From assembly GCA_015655375.1 (NCBI GenBank), contig JAATFD010000024.1:37910-101909 (forward strand): a stretch of DNA of 64,000 bases, given 5' to 3'. The DNA comes from Actinomycetales bacterium. Lineage in GTDB: Bacteria > Actinomycetota > Actinomycetes > Actinomycetales > Actinomycetaceae. Made by a program: the position numbers and the translations under genes. Shown here one piece after another: positions 19,780 to 29,688 of this stretch. The first letter of the stretch is position 1. Each line of letters opens with the position of its first letter. The notes under the pieces were generated by a model. That model worked only from the letters and a program-made list of their open reading frames with translations, had not been told where the DNA came from and did not search any database.

Positions 19780-19852
19780 GCCCCCATCGTCTAGCGGCCT
19801 AGGACGTCGCCCTCTCACGGCGCAAACATCGGTTCAAATCCGATTGGGGGTA
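19780..19852 (+). tRNA. tRNA-Glu (CTC), copy 2 (identical to copy 1)
   Basis: Identical in sequence to 19656-19728. Confidence 0.93.
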
Positions 19853-20036
19853 CCAGCCTGCTCGCGTGTCCGACTTCCGGATGTGCGAGCAGTTTTTTCT
19901 GCCCACAGTGGCGTCGTGACTGTCGGCGAGACGGTCTGCACTGCGTGTCGTGGCACGGTATGGTCGCTGACCAAGTCCGAATCATGACGAGAATTTGAAT
20001 CAGCCTTGACAACAAGAAGACATGTCCTAGACTCGG

Positions 20037-20054
20037 ATGTAGTCCTGACTACAT
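20037..20054. promoter_or_regulatory. Putative operator ATGTAGT-CCTG-ACTACAT
   Basis: Perfect 7-4-7 dyad. Confidence 0.6.
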
Positions 20055-20068
20055 AGATTATCTAATAA

Positions 20069-20082
20069 GTAGTTAGCACTAC
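20069..20082. promoter_or_regulatory. Putative operator GTAGT-TAGC-ACTAC
   Basis: 5-4-5 dyad, centre 30 bp from the 20037 dyad centre. Confidence 0.55.
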
Positions 20083-20126
20083 ATGGGCATTTGCTCATGT
20101 CACTGGTCGAGCGAAGGAGAAGAGCT

Positions 20127-21122
20127 ATGGGACGCAAGGTGCGCCTCTCGTGGGCCGAAGCGGATGTCTCGGTCGTCGCTGAGCTTGCGGATGAGCAGAA
20201 CCCGGAGCTGTGCGAGGAATTCTGGCAGTCGCTCCCCTTCACGGTCTCGCAGGAGCATCCGGTCGTGTCGGGCGAATCGATCTACGCGTGGACTCCACTT
20301 GTCTCGACGGCACCGGTGCGCTACAAGATCAAGATCGTTGATTGCCCGATCGGCGCCCTGCGTTATTCGCAGTCAACGGGCAACAAGCTCTCCGTCCAGT
20401 ACGGCAAAGGACTGGAGACGACCGTCCAGCCGTACCTGGGCCAGGTTGTGGCTGAGGATTGCGACAAGCTGCCCGAACTCGGACGGATCGTCTGGGAGAA
20501 CCTGTTCTGGAAGAAGGGGATCATCCACCTGCACATCGAGCCCGTTGACTCGGAGGTCGTCAAGGCTCCTGCGGACCACGTGCCGACGGAACTGGAACAG
20601 GAGCTGATCATCCGCGCGATGAGCATGCTTGAGAACGAGCCCGAGGAGCTCAAGGAGATCCGCCGCGGTGAGGTCCAGGACACGGGGACCTATGGGCAGT
20701 ACTTCACCGCATGGGACTTTGCGAATGGCATGATCCGCGACTATGTCATGTACACGATCTACCCGATGCTCAGGCTCGTCGGCACGGTCGATCCCGGCAC
20801 GATCAGCACGATCTATGACGAATACGACCCGCCGTATTCGTCCTACCTGGGCTACTCGGGTCTTCACGAGTTTGAGTCATTCGCCACCCGTGTGGGTGAC
20901 GCGCTGCGCAGCGCGACCTCCGACGAGGAGGTCCGACATCTCCTTGAGGCCTACCTCAAGTACGGAAACCGGCTGTGCGCATGGTCGTACCACTACTTCC
21001 CCCACTACCTCGGGATCTTCTACCGTCGCGAGGACCTGAAGGCGGAGTTTCCGGGCCGGTGGGCTCCGGCTGCACCGCGAGAACTGGATGGTGGGACTCC
21101 GTCGCTCATCCCGCAGGGCTGA
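20127..21122 (+). CDS. Cucumopine synthase-like / DUF3830-like (cyclophilin-like fold plus C-terminal helical bundle) protein
   Basis: N-terminal VRLSWAEADVSVVAELADEQNPELCEEFWQSLPF resembles cyclophilin-like DUF3830/cucumopine synthase; helical C-terminus with YLKYGNRLCAWSYHYFPHYLGIFYRREDL. RBS GAAGGAGA before ATG 20127. Confidence 0.55.
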   Translation: MGRKVRLSWAEADVSVVAELADEQNPELCEEFWQSLPFTVSQEHPVVSGESIYAWTPLVSTAPVRYKIKIVDCPIGALRYSQSTGNKLSVQYGKGLETTVQPYLGQVVAEDCDKLPELGRIVWENLFWKKGIIHLHIEPVDSEVVKAPADHVPTELEQELIIRAMSMLENEPEELKEIRRGEVQDTGTYGQYFTAWDFANGMIRDYVMYTIYPMLRLVGTVDPGTISTIYDEYDPPYSSYLGYSGLHEFESFATRVGDALRSATSDEEVRHLLEAYLKYGNRLCAWSYHYFPHYLGIFYRREDLKAEFPGRWAPAAPRELDGGTPSLIPQG

Positions 21123-21222
21123 TCCCTGGGTTTCGGGGACATCGGGGCGACCAATCGGATCGGGAATCGATCCACATTCTTTTCGCAGTGTGAATCCCAC
21201 ACCACCACGAGATGGGGCCGTC

Positions 21223-22155
21223 ATGAACATCAAATTCTCGAGAGCAGTGAAACGGCGCGCGATGGCATTGTGTCTGTTGCTGGCCGGTGTGACCTCTATA
21301 GGTGCTTGCTCAAGTGGAAGCGCGGGGTCGAGCTCAGCCTCACCCACACCGTCCGCGTCGAGCACGCTCTTTTCCAGTCTTCCGCAATCGATCCAGGATT
21401 CCGGCGTCATCACGATCGGCACGACCGCCGAGTATCCACCCTGCGAGTTCTTCGAGGACGACTCGACGGACATGGTCGGATTCGAACCAGACCTGTGGAA
21501 TGCCATTGCCGCGAAACTCGGAGTCACAGTGAAAGCAGAGTCGATTGACTTCTCCTCCTTGGTTCCGGGCGTTCAGAACGGCAAGTACGACGTCGCCATG
21601 GAATGCGTCCGCGACACCGAGGAACGTGAGTCCCAAGTGACGATGGTCGACTACATCTACGGAGAGGTCGGCTTTCTGTTCAAGGAGGAGAACTCCAATG
21701 GAATCAGTGATGACCCTCTGAGTGTTTGCGGATTGACCGCCGCGATCGTCACAGGATCGACGAACGAGGATCGCCTGCAGAAGATCAATGACAACTGCAC
21801 GGCGAATGGGAAGGATGAGGCGACGATCCTCCAGGTCCCCGCCCAATCGCAGGCTTTGACCGCCATCCAGTCCGGTCAGGCCGACTTCACGATCCAGGAC
21901 GTCGCAGCCGCCACCTACATCACCCAGACGAGCAGCGTCCCGATGTCCGCGGTCGCAACGGATTTCATTCCGAAGGGCTATCTGGGCGCGGTCATCGCCT
22001 CAGACAACACAGAGCTGCAGAACGCATGGTTGGCCGGTCTCAAGGAGATCATCGCCGACGGGACGTACGACCAGATCCTTCAAAAATGGGGTCTGAGCGA
22101 CCTCCACATCGGTGAACCGGGAATCAACCTGGCCACAGCATCGCCGATCGAGTGA
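21223..22155 (+). CDS. Amino-acid-type ABC transporter substrate-binding lipoprotein
   Basis: Lipobox SIGACSSG; VITIGTTAEYPPCEF...MVGFEPDLWNAIAAKLGV SBP_bac_3 pattern. Confidence 0.9.
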   Translation: MNIKFSRAVKRRAMALCLLLAGVTSIGACSSGSAGSSSASPTPSASSTLFSSLPQSIQDSGVITIGTTAEYPPCEFFEDDSTDMVGFEPDLWNAIAAKLGVTVKAESIDFSSLVPGVQNGKYDVAMECVRDTEERESQVTMVDYIYGEVGFLFKEENSNGISDDPLSVCGLTAAIVTGSTNEDRLQKINDNCTANGKDEATILQVPAQSQALTAIQSGQADFTIQDVAAATYITQTSSVPMSAVATDFIPKGYLGAVIASDNTELQNAWLAGLKEIIADGTYDQILQKWGLSDLHIGEPGINLATASPIE

Positions 22156-22161
22156 CGCGCT

Positions 22162-22201
22162 CACGGGTGTGGGGAGCGTGCGTCTTCTCCCCACACCCGT
22201 G
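22162..22201 (+). terminator. 15-bp perfect-stem intra-operon hairpin after the SBP gene
   Basis: CACGGGTGTGGGGAG-cgtgcgtctt-CTCCCCACACCCGTG, no U tract. Confidence 0.6.
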
Positions 22202-22233
22202 CAACATGATCGACCTCGAGAATGAGGTGGGGA

Positions 22234-23154
22234 ATGAGAGAAATCAACAGGCATCTGGGACTCTCCAGGCCCGTTTCTGCCCACGGGGAAATCCATCCAC
22301 GCAGGAGACCCGGCAGAACGGTCGCTGCAGTGTTAGTTGTGCTGATTGCGGCCTTCGTCCTCTACCAGCTGAGCCAGAACAAGGGCCTCGGTTGGCCCCA
22401 GTTCAGGACGTACCTCTTCTACCCGGCGATCATCAGGGGAATTGGCGTCACTCTGGTGCTGACATTGGTCGGAATGGTTGGCGGAATCCTCGGGGGATTC
22501 GTGCTGGTCATGGCGATGAGGTCCGGGAACCGCCTGCTCTCCAGCGTCGCCGGCATCTACATCTGGCTGGTCCGGGGGGTTCCCCTGTTGGTCCAGATCA
22601 TCTTCTGCTTCAACTTCGCAATCATCGTGCCGCGTTTGGTTCTCCATGTGCCGGGGACGTCGCTGTGGCGTGAATGGGACATGAACGATCTGATGTCAGG
22701 CTTCACGGCGGCGGTGATTGCGCTGGTCCTCAACGAGGCCGCCTATATGGCCGAGATCATCCGCGGGAGTCTGGCTTCGGTACCTGTCGGACAGACGCAG
22801 GCTGCGCTGTCTCTCGGGTTCACCTCGGGACGCGCCCTGCGCCGTGTTGTGTTCCCCCAGACGATCCGGGCGCTCATCCCGCCGACGGGCAACCAACTGA
22901 TCGGCATGATCAAGAACACTTCGCTGGTCTCAGCCGTCGGTGGCGGTGATCTGTTCACTCACGTCCAATACGTCTACGGTTCCAACTTCGCAGTGGTCCC
23001 ACTCCTGTTGGTTGGATGCTTCTGGTACCTGGTCATCACCTCGATCCTCTCGATTGTCCAGATGTGGATCGAGCACCGGTTGCTCGGTGGCGGACGGAGA
23101 CGGACGTCCGCGGTCGAGGTCCGCAGCGACGGTGAAGGGGCGGTTGAGGCATGA
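22234..23154 (+). CDS. Amino acid ABC transporter permease (HisM/GlnP family)
   Basis: RGIGVTLVLTLVGM, LVRGVPLLVQIIF, LNEAAYMAEIIRGSLASVPVGQTQAALSLG (EAA loop). Confidence 0.92.
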   Translation: MREINRHLGLSRPVSAHGEIHPRRRPGRTVAAVLVVLIAAFVLYQLSQNKGLGWPQFRTYLFYPAIIRGIGVTLVLTLVGMVGGILGGFVLVMAMRSGNRLLSSVAGIYIWLVRGVPLLVQIIFCFNFAIIVPRLVLHVPGTSLWREWDMNDLMSGFTAAVIALVLNEAAYMAEIIRGSLASVPVGQTQAALSLGFTSGRALRRVVFPQTIRALIPPTGNQLIGMIKNTSLVSAVGGGDLFTHVQYVYGSNFAVVPLLLVGCFWYLVITSILSIVQMWIEHRLLGGGRRRTSAVEVRSDGEGAVEA

Positions 23155-23918
23155 CAAACGACGAGGTCCTTGCGGTCTCCGGACTGCACAAGTGGTACGG
23201 CGACGACCACGTGCTGCGTGGCGTGGATTTCACCGTCAACCAGGGCGAGGTCGTCTCGATCATCGGCCCGTCCGGAGCTGGCAAGTCGACGATGCTCCGA
23301 TGCATCAACTATCTCGACACATTCGACCGGGGCAGCGTCCGCATCCGGGGTGAGGAGGTCGCTTACATCGAGCACCGTGGTCGCCACGTGGAGCGCCCCG
23401 AGAAGGATCTTGCGGCAATGCGGTCGAGGATGGGGATGGTCTTCCAGAACTTCAACCTGTTCGGACACCTCACCGCCCTCGAAAACGTCATGTTCGCCCC
23501 TCGGCTGATCAGGGGCCAGTCGCGAAGTTTCACGGAAGAACGAGGTCATACCCTGCTGGGAGTCGTCGGCATGGAGTCACGGGCGCATGCACTCCCGTCT
23601 GAGTTGTCAGGTGGCGAGCAACAGCGTGTGGCGATCGCGCGTGCGCTCGCGATGAAGCCCGAGCTTCTCTTGCTCGATGAGCCGACCTCAGCCCTCGACC
23701 CCCAGCGGGTCGGCGAGGTCCTCGGGGTGGTTCGTGAATTGGCGAGGGCGGGGACGACGATGCTCGTGGTGACACATGAGGTGTCTTTTGCCCGCGAGGT
23801 TTCCGACCGCATCATCTTCATGCTTGACGGCCGGGTCCACGAGGAAGGGCTCGCCGCGCAGATGATGGATTCGCCGCGGACTCCCGAACTCAGCGCTTTC
23901 CTCGGGCTGCCTGCCTGA
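23151..23918 (+). CDS. Amino acid ABC transporter ATP-binding protein
   Basis: Walker A GPSGAGKST, signature [15 protein letters not shown], Walker [14 protein letters not shown]. Confidence 0.95.
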   Translation: MTNDEVLAVSGLHKWYGDDHVLRGVDFTVNQGEVVSIIGPSGAGKSTMLRCINYLDTFDRGSVRIRGEEVAYIEHRGRHVERPEKDLAAMRSRMGMVFQNFNLFGHLTALENVMFAPRLIRGQSRSFTEERGHTLLGVVGMESRAHALPSELSGGEQQRVAIARALAMKPELLLLDEPTSALDPQRVGEVLGVVRELARAGTTMLVVTHEVSFAREVSDRIIFMLDGRVHEEGLAAQMMDSPRTPELSAFLGLPA

Positions 23919-23947
23919 CCTGAAGACCTGTCCGCTGGGGGCCCGGC

Positions 23948-24853
23948 TCAGTCCAGGTCGCGCCCGAAGGCGGGGAGTTCCAGGTCGGATTGCTCGGTCT
24001 CCTTGCCGAGTTCTACGCGCAAGGTGTTGAGCTCGTCCATCGCCTGATGGGCACGTGTGTCCTGGCGGCCCGCCAGCGCCAGGGCCAGCGCCTGACAGAC
24101 CGCAGCCGGCATGAGGAGCTCGCCGGTCGCGTCCAGTGAGGCGCTCGGCAGGGGAAGCAGGATATCGGCGGCGTCGGCGGGGGGTGCACTCACGGCCTCC
24201 GTCAGGAGGATGCTGGTTGCCCCGACCTCGTGAGCCCGTTCGAGGACGACGGAATGCTCCCGGAAGATCCGCACGGGCGCAAAGATGATGACCGCGGTGG
24301 ATCCACTGACCTGGAGAAGTTCATCGGCCAGACCGATGCCGGTGGCGGTGCTCGACCGTGCACGACGTCCCATCCGTGTCAGCAGTGTCGCGAGGTGAAG
24401 TCCGAGAAATCCGGCTGGCGGTACCCCGAAGCACCAGATGTCAGCGGCGCAATCCGCCGCGTCGAGGGCGGACTGCCACGCGTCGGTGTCCTCGAGTTCG
24501 GCGAGGACCTGGAGGTTCGCGCTCGCATCAGCGGCGACGGTGGACAGCACGCTGCCCTCCGGGCCGACGCTGTCGAGGCGATTGGCGAGTTGTCGGCCGG
24601 GATCGGAGCGGTCCTTGAGCATCTTCAGAGCGAAGACGCGCATGTCCTTAAGGGAGGAAAACCCGAGCGCCTGCGCCATCCGGATCACGGTGGCGTCCGA
24701 CGTCCCCGTTTCGTGGGCGATCTCGATTGCGGACATCGTGGCGGCCCGGTCGGGATGACGCATGACGAACTGGGTGACCTTGCGCATCGTGGGGGAGAGG
24801 TTCCCATAGTGCTGGTAAAAGCGCGCGGGCAGTGTGTCCTCGTCGTCGGCCAT
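23948..24853 (-). CDS. MurR/RpiR family transcriptional regulator (HTH + SIS-like)
   Basis: LSPTMRKVTQFVMRHPDRAATMSAIEIAHETGTSDATVIRMAQALGFSSLKDMRVFAL. Confidence 0.9.
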   Translation of the reverse strand: MADDEDTLPARFYQHYGNLSPTMRKVTQFVMRHPDRAATMSAIEIAHETGTSDATVIRMAQALGFSSLKDMRVFALKMLKDRSDPGRQLANRLDSVGPEGSVLSTVAADASANLQVLAELEDTDAWQSALDAADCAADIWCFGVPPAGFLGLHLATLLTRMGRRARSSTATGIGLADELLQVSGSTAVIIFAPVRIFREHSVVLERAHEVGATSILLTEAVSAPPADAADILLPLPSASLDATGELLMPAAVCQALALALAGRQDTRAHQAMDELNTLRVELGKETEQSDLELPAFGRDLD

Positions 24854-25039
24854 CGAGTTCCGCCTTTCGTCCAGCACTGTCGTCGCCCTCGATCCTCCGG
24901 CGGCATTATCTCAGTGTGGACTGCCTCCGATGCTTCTGGCCGGCATTTGTGCACGTCGGGCGGGTCCGGTGGCGATTTCGAGGTCGTGAGCCGAGGACAC
25001 CAACTCGCCGGAGGAGTGCGGACATTGCCTTTGTCCACC

Positions 25040-25177
25040 AGCGCCGTGGGCAAGCGCGAAGAGCGCCTCCTCGGTCAGTTCAACGCGAGCACCTTCATGG
25101 GCGAGCGCGGCAACCTCCACACTGGACATGGGGATGGTGCCACCGCGCACGAACAAGCTCGATGTGAGGCAAATCAT
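25040..25177 (-). pseudogene. Remnant of a hutH 5' end (duplicate of the 29689-31284 gene)
   Basis: GTIPMSSVEVAALAHEGARVELTEEALFALAHGA aligns with GTGPLSIDEVVAVARYGSPVELTAEALASLAHGA of HutH, then similarity stops. Confidence 0.65.
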
Positions 25178-25246
25178 TAGCGCCGAGTCAAGGGAGGGGC
25201 GTCAATCTACCATGTGACCATACTTTCTTGGCTCGAGAGGTTGGAA

Positions 25247-25260
25247 GTAGCAAGAACTAC
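25247..25260. promoter_or_regulatory. Imperfect GTAGC-AAGA-ACTAC site
   Basis: One mismatch to GTAGT-N4-ACTAC. Confidence 0.4.
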
Positions 25261-25343
25261 ATCAAGCTCGTTGAATTGAAAACTGTTGCGAAATAGATCG
25301 ACCTTTTTATCCAAAAATAAGCTATAGAGAGAGTTTCTCAAAT

Positions 25344-25357
25344 GTAGTTTATACTAC
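25344..25357. promoter_or_regulatory. Putative operator GTAGT-TTAT-ACTAC
   Basis: Same 5-4-5 dyad as upstream of 20127. Confidence 0.55.
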
Positions 25358-25431
25358 CTGCCCTTAGCTGAACCTTGACTGTGGTGGTCTGAGCGCGCTC
25401 AGTGTCGCGACTGACTCAATCCCTGCCGTAT

Positions 25432-25607
25432 CGATGTTAGGTCATATGTTGGACATTTCTTTGCTGTTTATTGGTAATAAGCTTCCATTGTGTGGAAGTC
25501 CGATGAACCAATGCGGCTGTCCAGGAGGTGCCCATGAGCGAGTTCCACCATGTGGGCAAGAAGTATTTCAGCGGCGCAATGGCGATTGAAGATCTGTCGT
25601 TCGACCC
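25432..25607 (+). pseudogene. Truncated duplicate of promoter plus first codons of the opuCA-like ATPase (source copy 31391-31565)
   Basis: Near-identical segments CGATGTTAG..ATGTTGGACATTTCTTTGCT.., CTTCCATTGTGTGGAAG, GAGTTCC.CCATGTGGGCAAGAAGTAT; translation MSEFHHVGKKYFSGAMAIEDLSFD versus MIEFRHVGKKYPDGTVAIEDLSFD. Confidence 0.85.
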
Positions 25608-25748
25608 TCAGAGCGCATCAACTGAGCAGGGGGAGGGCGTGTGGCGACAATCGGCAGTCTCCTTGTGTTGGGGCCACGTTCTCGGTGGTCCTCCGGTGCG
25701 TGCTGGTGGTTCCGGTCCTGCGTCATATGCAAGAAGAGGGAGAAGCGC

Positions 25749-26693
25749 ATGAGTTTCACGCGGCTGCGGCAGGGGTTCCTGCCCGTCGGCGTTGTGGCAA
25801 TGACGGTCGTCGCAACATTACTCAGTGGCTGTTCGTCGACCGCGAGCTCGGACTCGACCAGCGGGAGCTCGAGTCCTGCACAGAGCCCGAGCGCGTCGGT
25901 GGAGGCAGTGGCGAAGGATGACGCTTTGGCGCAGCGCCTTCCGGCATCGATCTCAGGCCGTGGCACGTTGATTGTCGGCTCGGACACGACCTTTGCTCCT
26001 GCTGAGTTCATCGACACCGACGGAACGACCCCGATCGGCTATGACGTGGATTTGAGCCGGGCCATCGCCCAGAAGCTTGGTCTCGAGCTGGACTTTCGGA
26101 GCGCCAATTTCGATTCCATCCTGCCTGCCCTGGGCAGCAACTATGACATGGGAGCGTCCGCGTTCTACATCACGAAGGAGCGTCTGAATGCCGTCAACAT
26201 GGTTTCCTATCTCCAGGGTGGGTCGACGCTGCTCGTCTCCGGTGGGAATCCAGAGGGTCTGAATCTGGACAATCTGTGTGGAAAGACCATCGCGGTGCAG
26301 ATCGGCTCGACGCAGCAGAATGACCTCGACACGTTCTCGCAGAAGTGTGTGTCCGACGGGCAATCGGCCATAGAGGCGATTCCGTTGCAGACGAACACCG
26401 AGGCGATCACTCGACTGAGCACCGGGGGCGCTGACGGGGTGTTGTCGGGCGAATCCCTGCTGGGGTATGCCGCGTCGCAGAGTGATGGTGCACTTGAGAC
26501 GATATCCGATACCTACAATGCTGGCATCACCGGCATCGCCGTTGCAAAGGACGATCCTGAATTCGCTCAGTTGATTTCGGACACGATCGATTCGTTGATT
26601 GCTGATGGCACATATCAGGAGATTCTCGAGTCCTGGGGTCAGAGCTCGTCTGAGATCTCCGATTCGCAGGTCAACCCAGAAACGAACATGTGA
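25749..26693 (+). CDS. Amino-acid-type ABC transporter substrate-binding lipoprotein
   Basis: Lipobox LLSGCSS; RGTLIVGSDTTFAPAEFIDTDGTTPIGYDVDLSRAIAQKLGL. Confidence 0.9.
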   Translation: MSFTRLRQGFLPVGVVAMTVVATLLSGCSSTASSDSTSGSSSPAQSPSASVEAVAKDDALAQRLPASISGRGTLIVGSDTTFAPAEFIDTDGTTPIGYDVDLSRAIAQKLGLELDFRSANFDSILPALGSNYDMGASAFYITKERLNAVNMVSYLQGGSTLLVSGGNPEGLNLDNLCGKTIAVQIGSTQQNDLDTFSQKCVSDGQSAIEAIPLQTNTEAITRLSTGGADGVLSGESLLGYAASQSDGALETISDTYNAGITGIAVAKDDPEFAQLISDTIDSLIADGTYQEILESWGQSSSEISDSQVNPETNM

Positions 26694-27934
26694 GCGGGAT
26701 GAGTGAAATTCTTGTGAACGATGATGCAACAGGCCTCATGGATGAGTATCCGGAGATCGCGGGTGAGTTCGCCGCTATTGAAACAGTTGAGCCTCATTTC
26801 ATCGATCAGCAGATTCGCCTGACGGAAATCTCGTCGCCCACTTTTGCCGAACATGAGCGGAGCGCGGCGTTCCTCGCGATGCTCACGGACGTCGGCGTCA
26901 CGAACGCGGTCGCCGACGAGCAGGGAAACGTGCTCGGAGAGATCCGGGGAGACGAGGCTGGGCCGAAACTGCTCATCACCGCTCACCTGGACACGGTGTT
27001 CGACGCCGACACGGACGTGACGGTCCGGCCAGACGGAGCCGTTCTGCGTGGACCGGGCATCTGTGATGACGACCGTGGATTGGCGGCCGTCCTGGCGGCG
27101 GCGCGCGCCTTGGTCAGCGTTCGCGACCGGCTCGGCGGCACGGTCTTGATCGGCGCGAACGTCGGTGAGGAAGGGAAAGGAGATCTGGCCGGTATTGCGG
27201 CGATCATGGACACTCACGAGTTCGACGCGTTCATCACGGTGGACGGGGGAACCCCCGACCGTTTGGTCACTCGGGGCACGGGCTGCATCAGCTACGTCGT
27301 GGAGTTCGTGGGCCCAGGCGGACATGCCTTCGGAGACTTCGGTCGGCCCAGCGCGATCCACGCAGCTGCCCGGGCGACGTCGGGGATCATCGATCTGGAC
27401 GTTCCCGAGGACCCGAAGACAGTTTTCAATGTCGGTGTCCTACGCGGCGGTGTGACCGAAACCGCCATCGGGTTCAGTTGTCACATGGAGATCGACCTGC
27501 GTTCGACGGATCGGGCGGAGTTGGACGACCTGGATGCACAGGTCCGCCAGATCACCGCAGCCGCCGTCGACACGGAGAACGAACGATCGGATCTCTCGGC
27601 CGGCGCCGTGACTTTCGAGATGACCCAAACGGTCGCGATTCCCACCGGCTCGCAGGATCAGGGCGCTCCCATCGTGCGGGCAGCTCTGGCTGGCATGGCC
27701 GGAGCCGGAATGAACCCGACGGTCGGCAATCCATCGACGACGGACGCGAACATCCCGATGAGTCGCGGTGTTCAAGCAGTGTGCATGCCCGGCGGTGGCA
27801 TCGGTCAGAACATGCATTCGTTGGAGGAATGGTTCGACACCACGGACAGTTTCCGCGGTCCCCAGGCAATCTTCCTGACCGCCCTGCTCGCAGTGGGCTA
27901 TGGCGACCGTCAGCCGTTGCTCCAACACAACTGA
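26690..27934 (+). CDS. M20 family metallopeptidase/aminoacylase
   Basis: LLITAHLDTVFD, GPGICDDDRGLAAVLAAARAL, GANVGEEGKGDLAG, CMPGGGIGQNMHSLEEW; GTG start overlaps SBP stop. Confidence 0.88.
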   Translation: MSGMSEILVNDDATGLMDEYPEIAGEFAAIETVEPHFIDQQIRLTEISSPTFAEHERSAAFLAMLTDVGVTNAVADEQGNVLGEIRGDEAGPKLLITAHLDTVFDADTDVTVRPDGAVLRGPGICDDDRGLAAVLAAARALVSVRDRLGGTVLIGANVGEEGKGDLAGIAAIMDTHEFDAFITVDGGTPDRLVTRGTGCISYVVEFVGPGGHAFGDFGRPSAIHAAARATSGIIDLDVPEDPKTVFNVGVLRGGVTETAIGFSCHMEIDLRSTDRAELDDLDAQVRQITAAAVDTENERSDLSAGAVTFEMTQTVAIPTGSQDQGAPIVRAALAGMAGAGMNPTVGNPSTTDANIPMSRGVQAVCMPGGGIGQNMHSLEEWFDTTDSFRGPQAIFLTALLAVGYGDRQPLLQHN

Positions 27935-27949
27935 AGGCAGGGGGAGATC

Positions 27950-28813
27950 ATGAGCTCACGGAGCCGGTCAGAAACCGTCGACGGGGTCCAATTTGATCGG
28001 GTCAGGCCCTTGCGGCGTCCCGGACGATGGGTCTCGGGCGTGATCATCGCCTTGGTGGTCATCGCGGTGATCGATGGCTTCGTCACCAACAAGAACTTCC
28101 ACTGGCCGATCGTCGGAACGTACCTGTTCGACCCGACGATCCTGCGCGGAGTCGAATGGACGCTCGTGTTGACGGTCGCGGCGATGGTACTTGCCATCGT
28201 GCTGGCGATCACACTGGCGCTCATGCGAGAGTCCGACAACCCGTTGATGGCGTGGTTCTCCCGCGTGTGGGTGTGGTTCTTCCGCGGTACTCCGGTCTAC
28301 ACCCAGCTCATCTTCTGGGGGCTCGTCGCGGTCCTCTACCCGCGGATTTCGCTCGCGGTGCCTTTCGGCGGGCCGGAGCTGTTCGGAGTCGAGACCCGCA
28401 GTCTGTACAACGCGGCACTGGCGGCCATCCTGGGTCTCGGGCTCAACGAATCTGCCTACCTCGCAGAGATCTTTCGATCGGGCTTCTCCTCGGTGGATCC
28501 CGGGCAGGCGGATGCCTGCAAGGCCCTCGGGATGTCCAAGTCGCAGACATGGCGGAAGGTCATCCTGCCGCAGGCGATGCGCATCATCACTCCGCCGACG
28601 GGAAACGAGGCAATCGGCCTTCTCAAGACCACGTCGCTGGTGCTGGCCGTCCCCTTCACCCTGGAACTGACCTACGCGACGAATGCGATCGCGAATCGGC
28701 TCTATCAGCCGATTCCCCTGCTCATCGTCGCTGCGGCGTGGTACCTGTCGATCACCAGCCTGCTGATGGTTGGACAGCACTATTTGGAGAAGCACTTCGG
28801 AAAGGGACACTGA
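27950..28813 (+). CDS. Amino acid ABC transporter permease
   Basis: [58 protein letters not shown]. Confidence 0.92.
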   Translation: MSSRSRSETVDGVQFDRVRPLRRPGRWVSGVIIALVVIAVIDGFVTNKNFHWPIVGTYLFDPTILRGVEWTLVLTVAAMVLAIVLAITLALMRESDNPLMAWFSRVWVWFFRGTPVYTQLIFWGLVAVLYPRISLAVPFGGPELFGVETRSLYNAALAAILGLGLNESAYLAEIFRSGFSSVDPGQADACKALGMSKSQTWRKVILPQAMRIITPPTGNEAIGLLKTTSLVLAVPFTLELTYATNAIANRLYQPIPLLIVAAAWYLSITSLLMVGQHYLEKHFGKGH

Positions 28814-28815
28814 CC

Positions 28816-29586
28816 GTGAGCGCAGGCGAACCCATGATTCGGCTGGTCGGGGTGCACAAGTTCTTCGGCGACGCACACATTCTGCGTGGCGTTGACCTGG
28901 AAGTGCAGGTCGGCCAGGTGATGGTCATCATCGGACCGAGTGGATCCGGCAAGTCGACGACGTTGCGGACGATCGACATGCTCGAGGAGGTGCAGAAGGG
29001 GGAGATCTGGGTCGGCGGTGAACGGATGGGCGTACGCGAGCGGGACGGTGAGCTGCTCGCGCTCAAGTCGTCGGAGATCGAACGACAGCGGTCACGGATC
29101 GGTATGGTCTTCCAGCACTTCAATCTGTTCCCCCACATGACGGTGCTCGAGAACCTTGAGCTCGCGCCGACCCTCACCCAGCACCGCGACCGCAAAGACC
29201 TCCGTTCGGAGGCCCTTCGCCTGCTCGATTCCGTGGGACTCGGCGACAAGGCGGGATCCTATCCCAAGGACATCTCGGGAGGTCAGAAGCAGCGCGTGGC
29301 CATCGCTCGTGCGCTGACGCTCAACCCGGAAGTGATGCTCTTTGACGAGCCGACCAGCGCACTCGACCCCGAGCTCGTCGGCGATGTGCTTGCGGTGATG
29401 AAGGAGCTGGCGCAGAGCGGCATGACGATGGTCGTCGTCACTCATGAGATGGGGTTTGCCCGGGAAGTCGCGGACACGATGGTGTTTATGGACGGTGGCA
29501 GGATCATTGAGCAGGGCACGCCGCGGGGCCTTCTCGATCACGCGCAGAACGATCGAACGAAGACGTTCCTCAAGAGCGTGCTGTAG
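28816..29586 (+). CDS. Amino acid ABC transporter ATP-binding protein (GlnQ/HisP family)
   Basis: [62 protein letters not shown] start. Confidence 0.95.
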   Translation: MSAGEPMIRLVGVHKFFGDAHILRGVDLEVQVGQVMVIIGPSGSGKSTTLRTIDMLEEVQKGEIWVGGERMGVRERDGELLALKSSEIERQRSRIGMVFQHFNLFPHMTVLENLELAPTLTQHRDRKDLRSEALRLLDSVGLGDKAGSYPKDISGGQKQRVAIARALTLNPEVMLFDEPTSALDPELVGDVLAVMKELAQSGMTMVVVTHEMGFAREVADTMVFMDGGRIIEQGTPRGLLDHAQNDRTKTFLKSVL

Positions 29587-29688
29587 CGCGTGCCATGGCG
29601 ACGCGGGGCGAAGAAGCGGACCCGGAGTGGGGAGCGCCATTGGTTCTGGTGCGGACACTCGCACGGATCCGCTTCCTCGCGTGAGGCT

